Part shown: in pieces, positions 47,961 to 57,033 of the stretch
Position numbering within the stretch: the first letter of the stretch is position 1
How the letters are laid out: the number at the start of each line of letters is the position of its first letter
DNA from: Pedosphaera sp.
Lineage (GTDB): Bacteria; Verrucomicrobiota; Verrucomicrobiia; Limisphaerales; UBA9464
NCBI GenBank assembly: GCA_009695205.1
Contig: SIBK01000005.1
Location: 59,215 to 123,214 of the forward strand
Reading direction: 5' to 3'
DNA: 64,000 nt
Position numbers and translations under genes: made by a program
Notes under the pieces: model-generated
The model's input: only the letters and a program-made list of their open reading frames with translations
What the model was told of the DNA's origin: nothing
The model's database searches: none

Positions 47961-48604
47961 CTATCGGAGCGCCCAGCCTGTGATGGACACCACGTGGCAA
48001 AGGCTGCCGGAGAGGACCATGAGATGCCATGCCGTATGGCGAAACGGCAGATGCCCACGAACGAAGAACAGAACGCCACTCGTGTAGCAGAGGCCTCCAG
48101 CCGCAAGCCAGATGAGGCCGGGGATTGGCAGCCTCTGCAGTAAGGGTACGGTGGCAATGAGAGCAAGCCACCCCATGACGAGATAGAGAACCAGGGAAGC
48201 CTTGGGCAAGCGAAACCCGATGCTTATTTTCATTGCAAGCCCCACGGCAGCCAGTCCCCAGACCAGCCCGAATAGGCTCCAGCCCCAAGGTCCCTTCAGG
48301 GTCACCAAGCAGAAGTGAGTGTAAGTGCCCGCGATAAGAAGATAGATGGCGCTGTGGTCTACAACCCGAGCCAGCCGCTTCCCCGGTCCTGGGTGAAGAA
48401 CGTCGTACACCGTTGATGCCGTGTATAGTGCCATCAACGTCGTCCCGAAGAGCAAGGCCCCAACCACTGCCCGAGTGGACCCGTGGAGGGAGGCTATCGC
48501 GAGCATGCGTATCAGCGCTGCAGCTCAGAGGACCACCCCGATTGCGTGAGTCAACGCATTCGCAACTTCCTCCCGCCGGGAAGGCTCCTCCGAAGCAGAT
48601 CCAT
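47961..48604 (-). pseudogene. Hemolysin III/YqfA-family membrane protein, N-terminus broken
   Basis: The 181-residue track ORF encodes most of a HlyIII (PAQR-like) seven-helix protein: YTASTVYDVLHPGPGKRLARVVDHSAIYLLIAGTYTHF-type text (HSAIYLLIAGTYTHF) and HAWHL-like AWHLMVLSGSLCHVV. Upstream in the same frame is REEVANALTHAIGVVL, the normal N-terminus, followed by TGA at 48527-48525, then AAALIR and the ORF's ATG. The ATG at 48604 (MDLLRRSLPGG) is one frame off that segment, implying an additional frameshift in GGCGGGAGG. It may be a decayed gene or make a truncated protein from 48506. Confidence 0.7.
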
Positions 48605-48659
48605 GTGCGGAGATAACGAGACCATGCTAGCACGGCTGCCTCGTCGCGTCAGCCTCATT

Positions 48660-48854
48660 TCAAATCCAGAAGACCCGTGCCATATCAGTAACCGCAGACG
48701 GCTCAATTTCGAAGTCCTCTTCGTCGATCCCGCAGGTTTCGGGGTTGCGGTCGGTGAGATGAGCGATCCGGCCTCCTCCATCAATCCCATGGATCACCCA
48801 CGAATCGAGCGATTGCCATCGCCAACTGAGGTTGCGCCCGCTCGTTCTCGACAC
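48660..48854 (-). CDS. Small hypothetical protein
   Basis: A 64-residue ORF with a GTG start preceded by a good Shine-Dalgarno (GGAGGAGTGAA). The sequence (SLDSWVIHGIDGGGRIAHL, GIDEEDFEIEPSAV) is varied, acidic and not low-complexity, unlike a shadow frame. It is divergent from the bifunctional nuclease gene and upstream of the hemolysin III relic. I do not recognise the family. Confidence 0.4.
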   Translation of the reverse strand: MSRTSGRNLSWRWQSLDSWVIHGIDGGGRIAHLTDRNPETCGIDEEDFEIEPSAVTDMARVFWI

Positions 48855-48882
48855 TTCACTCCTCCTCCAGTAGGTTCCCCTC

Positions 48883-49356
48883 ATGAAAAGGGACGTTGTG
48901 CCGGTACAGATTCGGGGAATCCTTCCCGCGAATAGCGGGGTGGCCCTCTTTGTTGGGAATGACGAAAAGGTCTTCGTTATCAATGTCGAGCATAGCATGG
49001 GCAACGTGATCGGCATGGCCATGCGCGGAACGGCTACGGACCGGCCGCTGACCCACCATCTCATCGGAAATATACTCCAAGGATTTGGTGTCACTGTGGA
49101 ACGGGTGGTCATCACCGACTTGAAAGACTCCACCTATTTTGCCCGGCTGATCCTCAAACAAGAGAATGAGCTCGGGAAGAAACTCGTGGAACTCGATGCG
49201 CGGCCCAGCGATTGTCTGGCTTTGGCGGCAGCCAGCAAGCGGCCGATCTTCGTGAGTCAGCGGCTGTTTAATGAAGTCGAGGATATGAGTGAAGTGCTGT
49301 CGCGGATCAACAGCCAGGCTGAAGAAGGCGATACTCCGCCCGAATCCGACAAGTAG
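48883..49356 (+). CDS. Bifunctional nuclease (DUF151/BFN) family protein
   Basis: A 157-residue protein of the BFN family, described in plants and bacteria as having RNase and DNase activity. Seen: VFVINVEHSMGNVIGMAM, RPLTHHLIGNILQGFGV, VVITDLKDSTYFARLIL and ELDARPSDCLALAA, the core family motifs. The C-terminus is acidic (EEGDTPPESDK). A tetranucleotide array separates it from holA. Confidence 0.9.
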   Translation: MKRDVVPVQIRGILPANSGVALFVGNDEKVFVINVEHSMGNVIGMAMRGTATDRPLTHHLIGNILQGFGVTVERVVITDLKDSTYFARLILKQENELGKKLVELDARPSDCLALAAASKRPIFVSQRLFNEVEDMSEVLSRINSQAEEGDTPPESDK

Positions 49357-49380
49357 ACAAACGGCGACGCGCGATTCCAA

Positions 49381-49420
49381 CTAACTAACTAACTAACTGA
49401 CTGACTGGCTGACTCACTCC
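49381..49420 (+). repeat. Tetranucleotide microsatellite of CTNN units
   Basis: Ten consecutive 4-mers all begin with CT: CTAA four times, CTGA twice, then CTGG, CTGA, CTCA, CTCC. The pure CTAA core grades into diverged copies towards holA. It lies in the 101-nt gap between the BFN and holA genes. Confidence 0.9.
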
Positions 49421-49457
49421 ACGATCAGTCCTTTCCTTCACACCCAAACCGACCTGC

Positions 49458-50624
49458 ATGGCCTCTCCTGCCGTCCCTCCAGCTGGAGCACCGCTGTTGC
49501 TGGTGTGTGGTGATGATGATTTTTCCGTCAAGCAACGATCCCGTCATGTGTTTGATCGATGGTGCAAGGATTTGGGCGGGATGGACCATGAAATCGTCGA
49601 CGCCGCCGTACAGAATACGGGCGAAGCTCTGGCCGCGCTGGGACGGCTTCGAGAAGCGTTGGACACACTTCCGTTCTTCGGCAGCAGCAAGGTGATTTGG
49701 TTTCAAAACTGTACCTTCCTCGGAGACGACCGCACAGCGAAGTCGAACGCTGTAATTGAGTCGCTTCTCGCCATCTCTGAGCACCTCAAGACGTTCCGCT
49801 GGGAGGGTGTCCGCTTGCTTATCAGCGCTGGAAAACCCGATGAGCGACGAATCTTTTTCAAATGTCTCAAGAAATTGGGGACGATCGAATCCTTCGCAGC
49901 ATTGACCGCGGATGACAAGGATTGGGCCGGAGCGGCAGAGACCCATGTTCTCAAAATTCTGCGCGCAGCGGGGAAGGAGATCTCCGACGAGGCCCTGGCA
50001 GAACTGGTGACACGAACAGGGCCGAACCTGCGGGGATTGGCGAGCGAAAGTGAAAAACTCGCATTGTACACGGGCGATCGGAAGGCGATTATGACCGAGG
50101 ATGTTCGAACCATCGTTACCCGACAGAAACACGCGAAGGCTTTTGCGCTGGCTGAATCGTTGGGTGAACGCAATCTGCCGAATTTGCTCCGCACTCTGGA
50201 CGAGGAATTGTGGGAGATGCGAGTCGATAAGAAGAGGAGCGAAATCGGGCTGCTGTATGGACTCATCAGCAAGGTGCGAGTGCTTTTGTTTTTGAAAGAA
50301 CTGCGAAACATGGACGCTTTGAAGCCGGCCCGTGACTATCAGGCGTTCAAGATCCAATTGGATCGGCTGCCAACAGCAGATCTCCCCGCGGACAAGAAAT
50401 TCAATCCATTGGCGTCCCATCCCTTTGTGCTTTTCCAGGCATTTCAACAGACGGAAAACTATACATCCGATGAATTGATTTCCGCCATGGATGCCCTGCT
50501 GCAATGCAACCGTAAGCTGGTTTCGAGTGACCTGGATGAAGCGCTGGTCCTGCAGCAGACGTTGACCGCTATTGTGGGTCTGAAACCCCGAAAATCAAAG
50601 GTTTCGAGCGCTTCATCCCGCTGA
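49458..50624 (+). CDS. holA: DNA polymerase III subunit delta
   Basis: A 388-residue clamp-loader subunit that opens the sliding clamp. Features: APLLLVCGDDDFSVKQ at the start, RTGPNLRGLASESEKLALY in the AAA+ lid, and the C-terminal collar segment with KLVSSDLDEALVLQQTLTAI. No Walker A is expected in delta and none is seen. It is followed 44 nt later by a radical SAM gene. Confidence 0.9.
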   Translation: MASPAVPPAGAPLLLVCGDDDFSVKQRSRHVFDRWCKDLGGMDHEIVDAAVQNTGEALAALGRLREALDTLPFFGSSKVIWFQNCTFLGDDRTAKSNAVIESLLAISEHLKTFRWEGVRLLISAGKPDERRIFFKCLKKLGTIESFAALTADDKDWAGAAETHVLKILRAAGKEISDEALAELVTRTGPNLRGLASESEKLALYTGDRKAIMTEDVRTIVTRQKHAKAFALAESLGERNLPNLLRTLDEELWEMRVDKKRSEIGLLYGLISKVRVLLFLKELRNMDALKPARDYQAFKIQLDRLPTADLPADKKFNPLASHPFVLFQAFQQTENYTSDELISAMDALLQCNRKLVSSDLDEALVLQQTLTAIVGLKPRKSKVSSASSR

Positions 50625-50668
50625 CACCCTTCCTGCAACGGCCGCACAATCGCAAACCTCAAACGCGT

Positions 50669-51706
50669 GTGACCTCTTTGATGTCGTATCCCGCCGTCGC
50701 CGCGGATCGGTCTCGTTGGATTTTGGCACAGCGACCGGATCTCACCCAGGAGCGGCAACGCCTCCCTGTGGACCGGCCGTCGGGTTGGATTCTTGAGGAA
50801 GAACCCGATGGCAACGGTGTGGCGCGCAAGGGGGTGACCGTTTTCCTGACCAATTCGGAATGTCCCTGGCGTTGCCTCATGTGTGATCTATGGAAACACA
50901 CAACGCTCGCTCCCGTTCCGCCCGGTGCGATTCCTGCACAGATCGACTGGGCACTGCGCGATGCCGATAGGGGATCCGTGGATTACCTGAAATTGTACAA
51001 TGCAGGGAGCTTCTTTGATCCGCGTGCGATTCCCCCGTCCGATTTGCCGGCCATCGCGGACCGGGCCCGGCGATTTCAAAAACTCGTGGTGGAATGCCAT
51101 CCCCGGCTCGTCGGAGATCGGTGTGTTGAATTCCGCGATCAGCTCGCCGGCACGACTTGCCTGGAGGTGGCGATGGGGCTTGAGACGGCGCATCCTGGGG
51201 TGCTGGAACGACTCAACAAGAGGATTACCACCGATGATTTTGCCCGGGCGGTTGAGTTTCTCAAGCGGGCTCAGATTGCAGTTCGAACCTTTATTCTTGT
51301 TAAACCACCCTTTCTCGACGAATCCGAATCTCTCGAGTGGGCGAAACGTTCGATCGATTTTGCCTTCGACTGCGGCGTCGATGTCGTTTCGCTAATTCCC
51401 ACCCGCTCTGGGAATGGAGCCATGGAAGAACTGGAACTGCGGCAAGTCTTTTCGCCTCCCCGCATCGAAACCCTACACGCCGTTCTGCTTTATGGATTGC
51501 GGCAGGGCAGGGGACGTGTCTTCGTCGACTTGTGGGATCTGGATCGGTTATGTTCGGACGCTGGTGTCGCGGCGAACTGGAAGATCCAATTCCACTCGAT
51601 CAATCTTCGGCAAACGATTAATCCCAAATTCATCTTGGCAAATCCCTCGTCTCCATGGTCCAAAGATGGAGAACTTCCAGCGCAATCATCAAATGAAAAA
51701 ATATAA
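50669..51706 (+). CDS. Radical SAM protein, TIGR01210/RaSEA-like
   Basis: A 345-residue radical SAM enzyme; the cluster motif is ECPWRCLMCDLWK (C-x3-C-x2-C) near residue 65. GLETAHPGVLERLNKRIT and VKPPFLDESES are typical of the archaeosine-synthase-related branch, but bacterial members have no assigned reaction that I can support here. GTG at 50669 or ATG at 50681 could start it. Its end overlaps the next gene by 14 nt. Confidence 0.82.
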   Translation: MTSLMSYPAVAADRSRWILAQRPDLTQERQRLPVDRPSGWILEEEPDGNGVARKGVTVFLTNSECPWRCLMCDLWKHTTLAPVPPGAIPAQIDWALRDADRGSVDYLKLYNAGSFFDPRAIPPSDLPAIADRARRFQKLVVECHPRLVGDRCVEFRDQLAGTTCLEVAMGLETAHPGVLERLNKRITTDDFARAVEFLKRAQIAVRTFILVKPPFLDESESLEWAKRSIDFAFDCGVDVVSLIPTRSGNGAMEELELRQVFSPPRIETLHAVLLYGLRQGRGRVFVDLWDLDRLCSDAGVAANWKIQFHSINLRQTINPKFILANPSSPWSKDGELPAQSSNEKI

Positions 51707-52718
51707 CGTCGGTATCATCGGGTACGGATGGGTTGCCACCGCGCATATCCCTGCAATCAACGCCACCGCGCAGGGTCAGGTCACGGCCGTTTGCTCCAAC
51801 CGGGCGTTGGACCCTGCCGACCTCGGTCGCAAACATGGCGGAACAATCAAGGCATACAGCGACTACGATGCGATGTTGGCAGACCGATCGATCGACACGA
51901 TCTCCGTCTGCAGCTACCCGTGGATGCACGCGGAGCACGTCATCAAAGCGGCACGCGCCGGAAAGCAGATCATCATCGAGAAGCCCCTGGCGTTGTCCTG
52001 GAAGGAGTGTGTGGCCATGCGCGACGCAGTGAAAAAGGCGAAGGTCCGCACCTGTGTCTGCTTTGAAGTCCGGTATTCCACTCAATTCCTCTCCACCCGC
52101 GCTTTGCTCGAATCCGGATTGCTAGGTGAAATTCACTACGGTGAGGTCGATTATTTCCATGGAATTGGACCGTGGTACGGACAATACCGATGGAACATCA
52201 AGAAGGACGGCGGCGGATCGAGTCTACTCAGTGCGGGTTGCCATGCATTGGATGCCCTGCTGTTGTGCATGGGGGGTGATGTTGCCGAGGTCCAGAGCCT
52301 GGCCACCGGCTCCCGGAGCAAACATTTCCAGCCCTACGAATATAAGACCACCCAAGTGAACCTGTTGCGCTTCAAGGATGGCCGTGTGGGTAAATGCGCT
52401 TCGGTGATCGATTGCCTTCAACCCTACTATTTTCACACACATCTGGTGGGCAGCGAGGGGTCGCTTCTCGACAACAAGTGGCACTCCCAAAAGCTCGGAG
52501 GCTTGAACAAAAACCAGTGGTCGGAATTGTCCTTCAGCCCTGTGGATTCGGGAGATGTTAAAGATCATCCCTATCAGACGCAATTTCAGGCTTTTTTTGA
52601 TGCCTTGGATCGCAACGAGGAAATGCCGCTGACGAGCCTTGCGGATGCACTTCGTTCGCATGCCGTGATCTTTGCAGCCGACGAATCGGCGAAGAGCGGC
52701 AAGCCCGTGAAGATTTGA
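51693..52718 (+). CDS. Gfo/Idh/MocA-family oxidoreductase
   Basis: A 341-residue NAD(P)-dependent oxidoreductase. The Rossmann motif is VGIIGYGWVATAHIPA, the conserved catalytic lysine is in IIEKPLA, and the C-terminal beta-sheet domain includes GGGSSLLSAGCHALDAL. Sugar or cyclitol substrates are typical; the exact one is unknown. The ATG at 51693 (MKKYNVGIIG) is the natural start; the track ORF adds 93 residues out of the radical SAM gene. Confidence 0.92.
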   Translation: MKKYNVGIIGYGWVATAHIPAINATAQGQVTAVCSNRALDPADLGRKHGGTIKAYSDYDAMLADRSIDTISVCSYPWMHAEHVIKAARAGKQIIIEKPLALSWKECVAMRDAVKKAKVRTCVCFEVRYSTQFLSTRALLESGLLGEIHYGEVDYFHGIGPWYGQYRWNIKKDGGGSSLLSAGCHALDALLLCMGGDVAEVQSLATGSRSKHFQPYEYKTTQVNLLRFKDGRVGKCASVIDCLQPYYFHTHLVGSEGSLLDNKWHSQKLGGLNKNQWSELSFSPVDSGDVKDHPYQTQFQAFFDALDRNEEMPLTSLADALRSHAVIFAADESAKSGKPVKI

Positions 52719-52784
52719 TGACTCCGCAATTCTCGAAATGCAGTGATTGCCCCGCAAGGCGCCCATCGGTAGGGTGCCCCGCTC

Positions 52785-53528
52785 ATGATTGATAACACGG
52801 GTTTGCGAGTGGACGGACGGCGGCCGGAGGAGCTTCGGGCAATACGCTTCCAAAATCACATTGCCCCCTACGCGGCGGGATCCACCTTGATTGAATGGGG
52901 TAACACCCGGGTGATCTGCGGGGTGACGATTGAAGAAAGTGTTCCGAAATGGATGCAGTCTCAAAAAGTGAGCGGAGGCTGGATCACGGCAGAATATTCC
53001 ATGCTGCCGTATTCGACCCTGGACCGGAAGCAGCGCGACATCGCACGCATGAAACTCGACGGGCGCTCCCAGGAGATCCAACGGTTAATCGGGCGCTCCC
53101 TGCGGACCGTGTTGGATCTGGAAAAATTGGGGCCCCGCACAGTGTGGGTGGACTGCGATGTCTTGCAGGCCGACGGCGGCACACGGACCGCGGCCATCAC
53201 CGGAGCCGCTGTCGCCCTGTCGCTGGCGATTCAAAAGCTCATGAAAGCGAACAAACTCAAGACGAATCCCATGGTCGGCCGGGTCGCGGCAGTCAGCATG
53301 GGTATTGTCAAGGGCCGCGCTGTACTGGACTTGAACTATGTCGAGGACAAAGACGCCGCAGTGGATATGAATCTCGTGATGAATGGTTCCGGTGAGTTCG
53401 TCGAACTGCAGAGCGCGGGTGAGGAAACCACCTTCACCGAGGAACAATTGGCGGCGTTGATTTCGCTTGGCAAAACCGGCGTGCGACAGTTGCTCGATCT
53501 GCAAGAAGCAGCCATGGCGGTGGGTTGA
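52785..53528 (+). CDS. rph: Ribonuclease PH
   Basis: A 247-residue phosphorolytic 3'-5' exoribonuclease that trims tRNA precursors. Signature text: RVDGRRPEELRAIRF, GNTRVICGVTIEE, SMLPYSTLDRKQRDI, DVLQADGGTRTAAITGA and AAVDMNLVM. Length and motifs are intact. It is followed by the phosphatase gene within 26 nt. Confidence 0.96.
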   Translation: MIDNTGLRVDGRRPEELRAIRFQNHIAPYAAGSTLIEWGNTRVICGVTIEESVPKWMQSQKVSGGWITAEYSMLPYSTLDRKQRDIARMKLDGRSQEIQRLIGRSLRTVLDLEKLGPRTVWVDCDVLQADGGTRTAAITGAAVALSLAIQKLMKANKLKTNPMVGRVAAVSMGIVKGRAVLDLNYVEDKDAAVDMNLVMNGSGEFVELQSAGEETTFTEEQLAALISLGKTGVRQLLDLQEAAMAVG

Positions 53529-53548
53529 TTGGAGGCTGATTGGAGGCT
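53527..53548 (+). repeat. Direct 11-bp duplication carrying a Shine-Dalgarno
   Basis: GATTGGAGGCT occurs twice in immediate succession right after the rph stop. Each copy holds GGAGG, so the downstream gene has two possible ribosome sites, with TTG starts at 53540 and 53555. Confidence 0.9.
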
Positions 53549-53554
53549 GATGTT

Positions 53555-54181
53555 TTGAAGACGTCCTTGTACTTAATCCGCCATGCAGAGGTGGAAGAAA
53601 ACTATCACCGGGTGTTTGGAGGCCGGCTCGATATTGGATTATCCGACCGGGGTGAGCTTCAGGCCACACGACTCGCCGAATGGCTTTCCCGCGTTCAATT
53701 TGACGCCACCTATGCCAGTCCGCTGAAGCGAGTGCAGCGGACCTTCGCTCCGGCGGTGACTGCGGGGTTGCCGTCGCCGGTGTTGCTTCCGGATCTTCGG
53801 GAGGTGGACTTTGGAGACTGGACCGGCCTCGGTTGGGAGGAGGTGAACCACCGGTTTGGGGTGAGCGCCTACGATTGGCTACGCGTGCTCGAGAGGGGAG
53901 GATTTCCGAACGGAGAATGCGGCGTCCGATTGCGTCTCCGGATCGAAGAGTGTCTTCAGCAAATTCTGCGAGACCAGGCGGGTCGCACGGTCGCTGTCTT
54001 TGCGCATGGCGGTGTTATACGCATGCTCATAACGCTTCTGCTGGAACTGCCTCTCAATGCCACGGAACGTTTCGATGTCGATTATGCCGGCGTCACGTGG
54101 TTGGAAGTCGGCGGCATTAAGGGCGGACGTGCGCGGACCGAAATTCGATTGATGAACTACACCCCGTGGCGAGATGGGTGA
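53555..54181 (+). CDS. Histidine phosphatase superfamily protein (phosphoglycerate mutase-like)
   Basis: A 208-residue enzyme of the branch-1 histidine phosphatase superfamily. The phospho-His motif is LYLIRHAEVEEN; DATYASPLKRVQRT and the second catalytic His in VAVFAHGGVIRML follow. It could be an alpha-ribazole phosphatase or a sugar-phosphate phosphatase; no cobalamin genes are adjacent. The TTG at 53555 is preferred because GGAGG lies 8 nt before it; the track start is another TTG at 53540. Confidence 0.87.
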   Translation: MKTSLYLIRHAEVEENYHRVFGGRLDIGLSDRGELQATRLAEWLSRVQFDATYASPLKRVQRTFAPAVTAGLPSPVLLPDLREVDFGDWTGLGWEEVNHRFGVSAYDWLRVLERGGFPNGECGVRLRLRIEECLQQILRDQAGRTVAVFAHGGVIRMLITLLLELPLNATERFDVDYAGVTWLEVGGIKGGRARTEIRLMNYTPWRDG

Positions 54182-54234
54182 TGAATCGGACCGGCGGATG
54201 AATCTGCCGGCGGCACAACTCGGCAGTTTCTGAA

Positions 54235-55176
54235 ATGAGCTCGCGACAAAGTCTCAATGATTCGATGCCAACTTCCAAAAAACCCCTCGTTCAGATTTCC
54301 GTTACCACCAGCCCCGAGGCGGACGATGCGGTGTCCGATATGCTGGAGCGTGTGACAGGGCAAACGCCGTCCATTTGGTCGAAGGACGAAGATTGGATCT
54401 CGGTGGTGACCGTTTACATCCACACTTCCACTGCATCGGCCAGGTTATGGAAAACCGGCATTCGCGAAGGATTGAAACGGATTGCGGCGTGCGGTCTGGA
54501 CGTGGATCCCGCCACCATTCATGTCCGCACCGTCCGGATGCAGGATTGGGCGGAATCCTGGAAGCGGCATTTTCGACCGCTAGATATTGATGGAGTTCTC
54601 CTGGTGCAACCGACGTGGAGCCGCCGCAAGCCCCGGCGAGATCAGAAAGTCGTGCGGCTCGATCCCGGTCTGAGTTTTGGGACAGGCCAGCACGCGACAA
54701 CACGGTTTTGTCTGGAACAGGTCGTGCGATTACGGCCGAGGGTAGGCGCCAGTACATCGCTGATCGACATGGGAACCGGCAGCGGAATCCTGGCCATTGC
54801 TGCAGCACGGCTCGGGTATAGCCCCGTGGTGGCATTCGACTTCGATCCGGATTGTGTTCGAATTGCCCGCGAAAACGCAGCACTAAACGAAGCCCAGGCG
54901 CAGGTGCGCCTGACGCGGGCCGACGTCACCCTCTTACCCTCCGGGCGGGTGAAGCAATATGATGTGGTGGTTGCGAACCTGATGTATGATGTGCTGATCG
55001 CGGAGCGAGACCGAATCCTTGCCCGCTTAAAACCTGCGGGAGTATTGGTATTGGCGGGCATCTTGGAAAGTCAGTTTGAGAAGGTCGCACGGTCGTACCG
55101 CGCGGGAGGATGCCGGCTGCTGAAAGTAACGACGGATCGAGAATGGCGAAGTGGCTCATTTCGGTTTCGTGCGTGA
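54235..55176 (+). CDS. prmA: Ribosomal protein L11 methyltransferase-like protein
   Basis: A 313-residue SAM-dependent methyltransferase. The N-terminal substrate domain is short; MQDWAESWKRHFRPLDI and LDPGLSFGTGQHATTRFCLE are PrmA signatures, and motif I is IDMGTGSGILAIAA. PrmA trimethylates L11 in other bacteria. ATG at 54235 or 54265 (MPTSKKPLVQ) are possible starts. Confidence 0.9.
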   Translation: MSSRQSLNDSMPTSKKPLVQISVTTSPEADDAVSDMLERVTGQTPSIWSKDEDWISVVTVYIHTSTASARLWKTGIREGLKRIAACGLDVDPATIHVRTVRMQDWAESWKRHFRPLDIDGVLLVQPTWSRRKPRRDQKVVRLDPGLSFGTGQHATTRFCLEQVVRLRPRVGASTSLIDMGTGSGILAIAAARLGYSPVVAFDFDPDCVRIARENAALNEAQAQVRLTRADVTLLPSGRVKQYDVVVANLMYDVLIAERDRILARLKPAGVLVLAGILESQFEKVARSYRAGGCRLLKVTTDREWRSGSFRFRA

Positions 55177-55251
55177 GCTCGAGGACGGAGTCAATCGAGC
55201 CAGGGTAATCTCACCTCGCCTTCGTCCGGTAGTGCCGTCCGCGCCCCGAGG

Positions 55252-56100
55252 TTACGACTTGATGTCGCGCATCTGAAAGGCCGCCGCGCCGATGGCGAAG
55301 AAGGTGAGGTTGAAGCCCAGGAGCAGGCTGAGCGATTCAGCCATCCGGGTCCCGGGTGGCGACTGGAGGAACATCCACTGCCAGAGGTTCAGGTGGTGCG
55401 TTAAAAACCACGCCTTGTAGTCGGCGAACCACGGAATGTTCATGAGGATCGCATTCACGAACATGACGGACAACGCGACGATAGTGGCTGCGGCCGGCTT
55501 CATGTTGAAACATGAAAAAAGAAACGCGAGCCCCATGATCGTGATGGCCTTCGTCGCGAGCAGAGCGTGCGCCGTCGCGTAGCGCCAGGCGCCCTCTGCC
55601 GGACCGAATACGGCAAAGCCGCCGGTCGGACCACTCTCCAACTGGATTGCAAAAAGTCCTCCCTGCGGAAACCACACCGAGGCGAAAAGCCATCCGAACA
55701 GACCTAGCATCAACGAAAGCGAAATTCCGAACAGCGCGCCAGCAAACCACTTCAGCGCAAGCAGGCGCAGGCGCGAGATCGGGCGCGCAAGGATCATCCG
55801 GAGCGTGCCGTCCTCAGCCTCCTTCGCGACGAGGTCGCCGCCGACCAGCGCGACGTAGAGGGGGAGCAGCAAAAACGCGACAGGGATCGCCACCTGCGTG
55901 GCGATGGTCGTGGCGGTCAGAAACGCCTCGGCCGGATAGCCGCCGCCTTCGAGCGCGCGGCGAATCGCGCCGGTCGCCTTCGTAAAGCGGAACATCAGGA
56001 TCACGGCGTTCTGCGCGAGCAGGAACGCGCCGAAGCCAATGTAGGTCCGCTTCTTGCCGAAGAGCTTCCAGAGTTCGTGCTTGAGTTGAAGGAGAAACAC
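55252..56100 (-). CDS. ABC-2 type transporter permease
   Basis: A 282-residue polytopic membrane protein with about six hydrophobic segments and the ABC-2 signature region GGDLVAKEAEDGTLRMILARPISR after the second. It is the last of four coupled genes, 12 nt after its ATPase. The transported substrate is unknown; such pairs export drugs, lipids or peptides, or act in surface assembly. Confidence 0.87.
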   Translation of the reverse strand: MFLLQLKHELWKLFGKKRTYIGFGAFLLAQNAVILMFRFTKATGAIRRALEGGGYPAEAFLTATTIATQVAIPVAFLLLPLYVALVGGDLVAKEAEDGTLRMILARPISRLRLLALKWFAGALFGISLSLMLGLFGWLFASVWFPQGGLFAIQLESGPTGGFAVFGPAEGAWRYATAHALLATKAITIMGLAFLFSCFNMKPAAATIVALSVMFVNAILMNIPWFADYKAWFLTHHLNLWQWMFLQSPPGTRMAESLSLLLGFNLTFFAIGAAAFQMRDIKS

Positions 56101-56112
56101 GGGGTAGGGGAG

Positions 56113-57033
56113 TCAGTACGTGGCGGGGGTCGGATCCGCCTGTGCGGCATTCTTGACGAGGGACAGATAAAAATTTTCCAGCGTTTCCTCTTCGCGATGG
56201 ATCGCGTGGACGGGGAAGCCGAGTTCCACCATTCGTTTCACGACCGCGCTCGTGGAGATGCCATCGGCGAGTGTGATGAACTCGTCGCCTTCGTGTCCGG
56301 TAACGAGCTCGTCTCGGTGCAGAGCGGCGCTGACCGTGGAGAAGTCATCCGTCAGGAGCCGGACACGATTACGTGTTCGGGTTGCGTCGGCGAGCGAGCC
56401 ATCGAACACTTTACGGGCCTGATGCAGCACGGCGATACGACTGCAAAGCTGCTGGACCTCGCTAAGAAGGTGCGACGAGAGGAGAATCGTGAGTCCGAGT
56501 TCGGCGTGGAGCCTGCGGATCGTTTGGCGCATCTCGTGGATGCCTTCGGGATCGAGTCCGTTGGTTGGCTCGTCGAGGATCAGCAGTTCGGGCGCAGGAA
56601 GCAGTGCCTGCGCGAGTGCGAGTCGGGCCCTCATACCGTGAGAATAGGTGCGGACCGGCGACTTTTCGCGGCCGCCCAAGCCCACCCACGCCACGACCTC
56701 GCGGATACGCTCTGGAGCGGCCGCCGCAGTGTAACCGGCAAGAATCTCCAGGTTCCTCCAGCCGCTCAGGTAATCGTAGAAGACCGGCGTTTCGAAGATC
56801 GCCCCAACCCGCGCGAGCGCGAGCGACCGGTTCGAGAACACGTCGTGGCCACACACACGAACCTCCCCAGCGGTGGGCCAGACTTGACCGAGCAGCATTC
56901 CAATCGTGGTGCTCTTACCCGCGCCATTGTGCCCGAGCAGCCCAAACACGACCCCTCGCGGGACATGCAGGTCAAAGCCGTCCACAGCGACGCGCTGACC
57001 GAAGACCTTGCGAAGTGCCCGGAGTCGGATCAT
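56113..57033 (-). CDS. ABC transporter ATP-binding protein
   Basis: A 306-residue single-domain ABC ATPase. Walker A is GHNGAGKST, the signature is [16 protein letters not shown] (SHGMR in place of LSGGQ, as in NatA/CcmA-like ATPases) and Walker B is [17 protein letters not shown]-terminal extension of ~90 residues may regulate it. It overlaps the pseudopilin gene by ATGA. Confidence 0.93.
   Translation of the reverse strand: MIRLRALRKVFGQRVAVDGFDLHVPRGVVFGLLGHNGAGKSTTIGMLLGQVWPTAGEVRVCGHDVFSNRSLALARVGAIFETPVFYDYLSGWRNLEILAGYTAAAAPERIREVVAWVGLGGREKSPVRTYSHGMRARLALAQALLPAPELLILDEPTNGLDPEGIHEMRQTIRRLHAELGLTILLSSHLLSEVQQLCSRIAVLHQARKVFDGSLADATRTRNRVRLLTDDFSTVSAALHRDELVTGHEGDEFITLADGISTSAVVKRMVELGFPVHAIHREEETLENFYLSLVKNAAQADPTPATY

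Noticed and set aside
47776-48633. Minus-strand 285-residue ORF
   Set aside because: It overlaps the hemolysin III reading frame and is Arg/Gly-rich out-of-frame text.
49425-50504. Minus-strand 359-residue ORF
   Set aside because: It is antisense to holA, which has recognisable delta-subunit motifs.
52756-52779. Imperfect hairpin GGCGCCC / GGGTGCC before rph
   Set aside because: One wobble pair and no T-run follow, so neither terminator nor regulatory call is supported.
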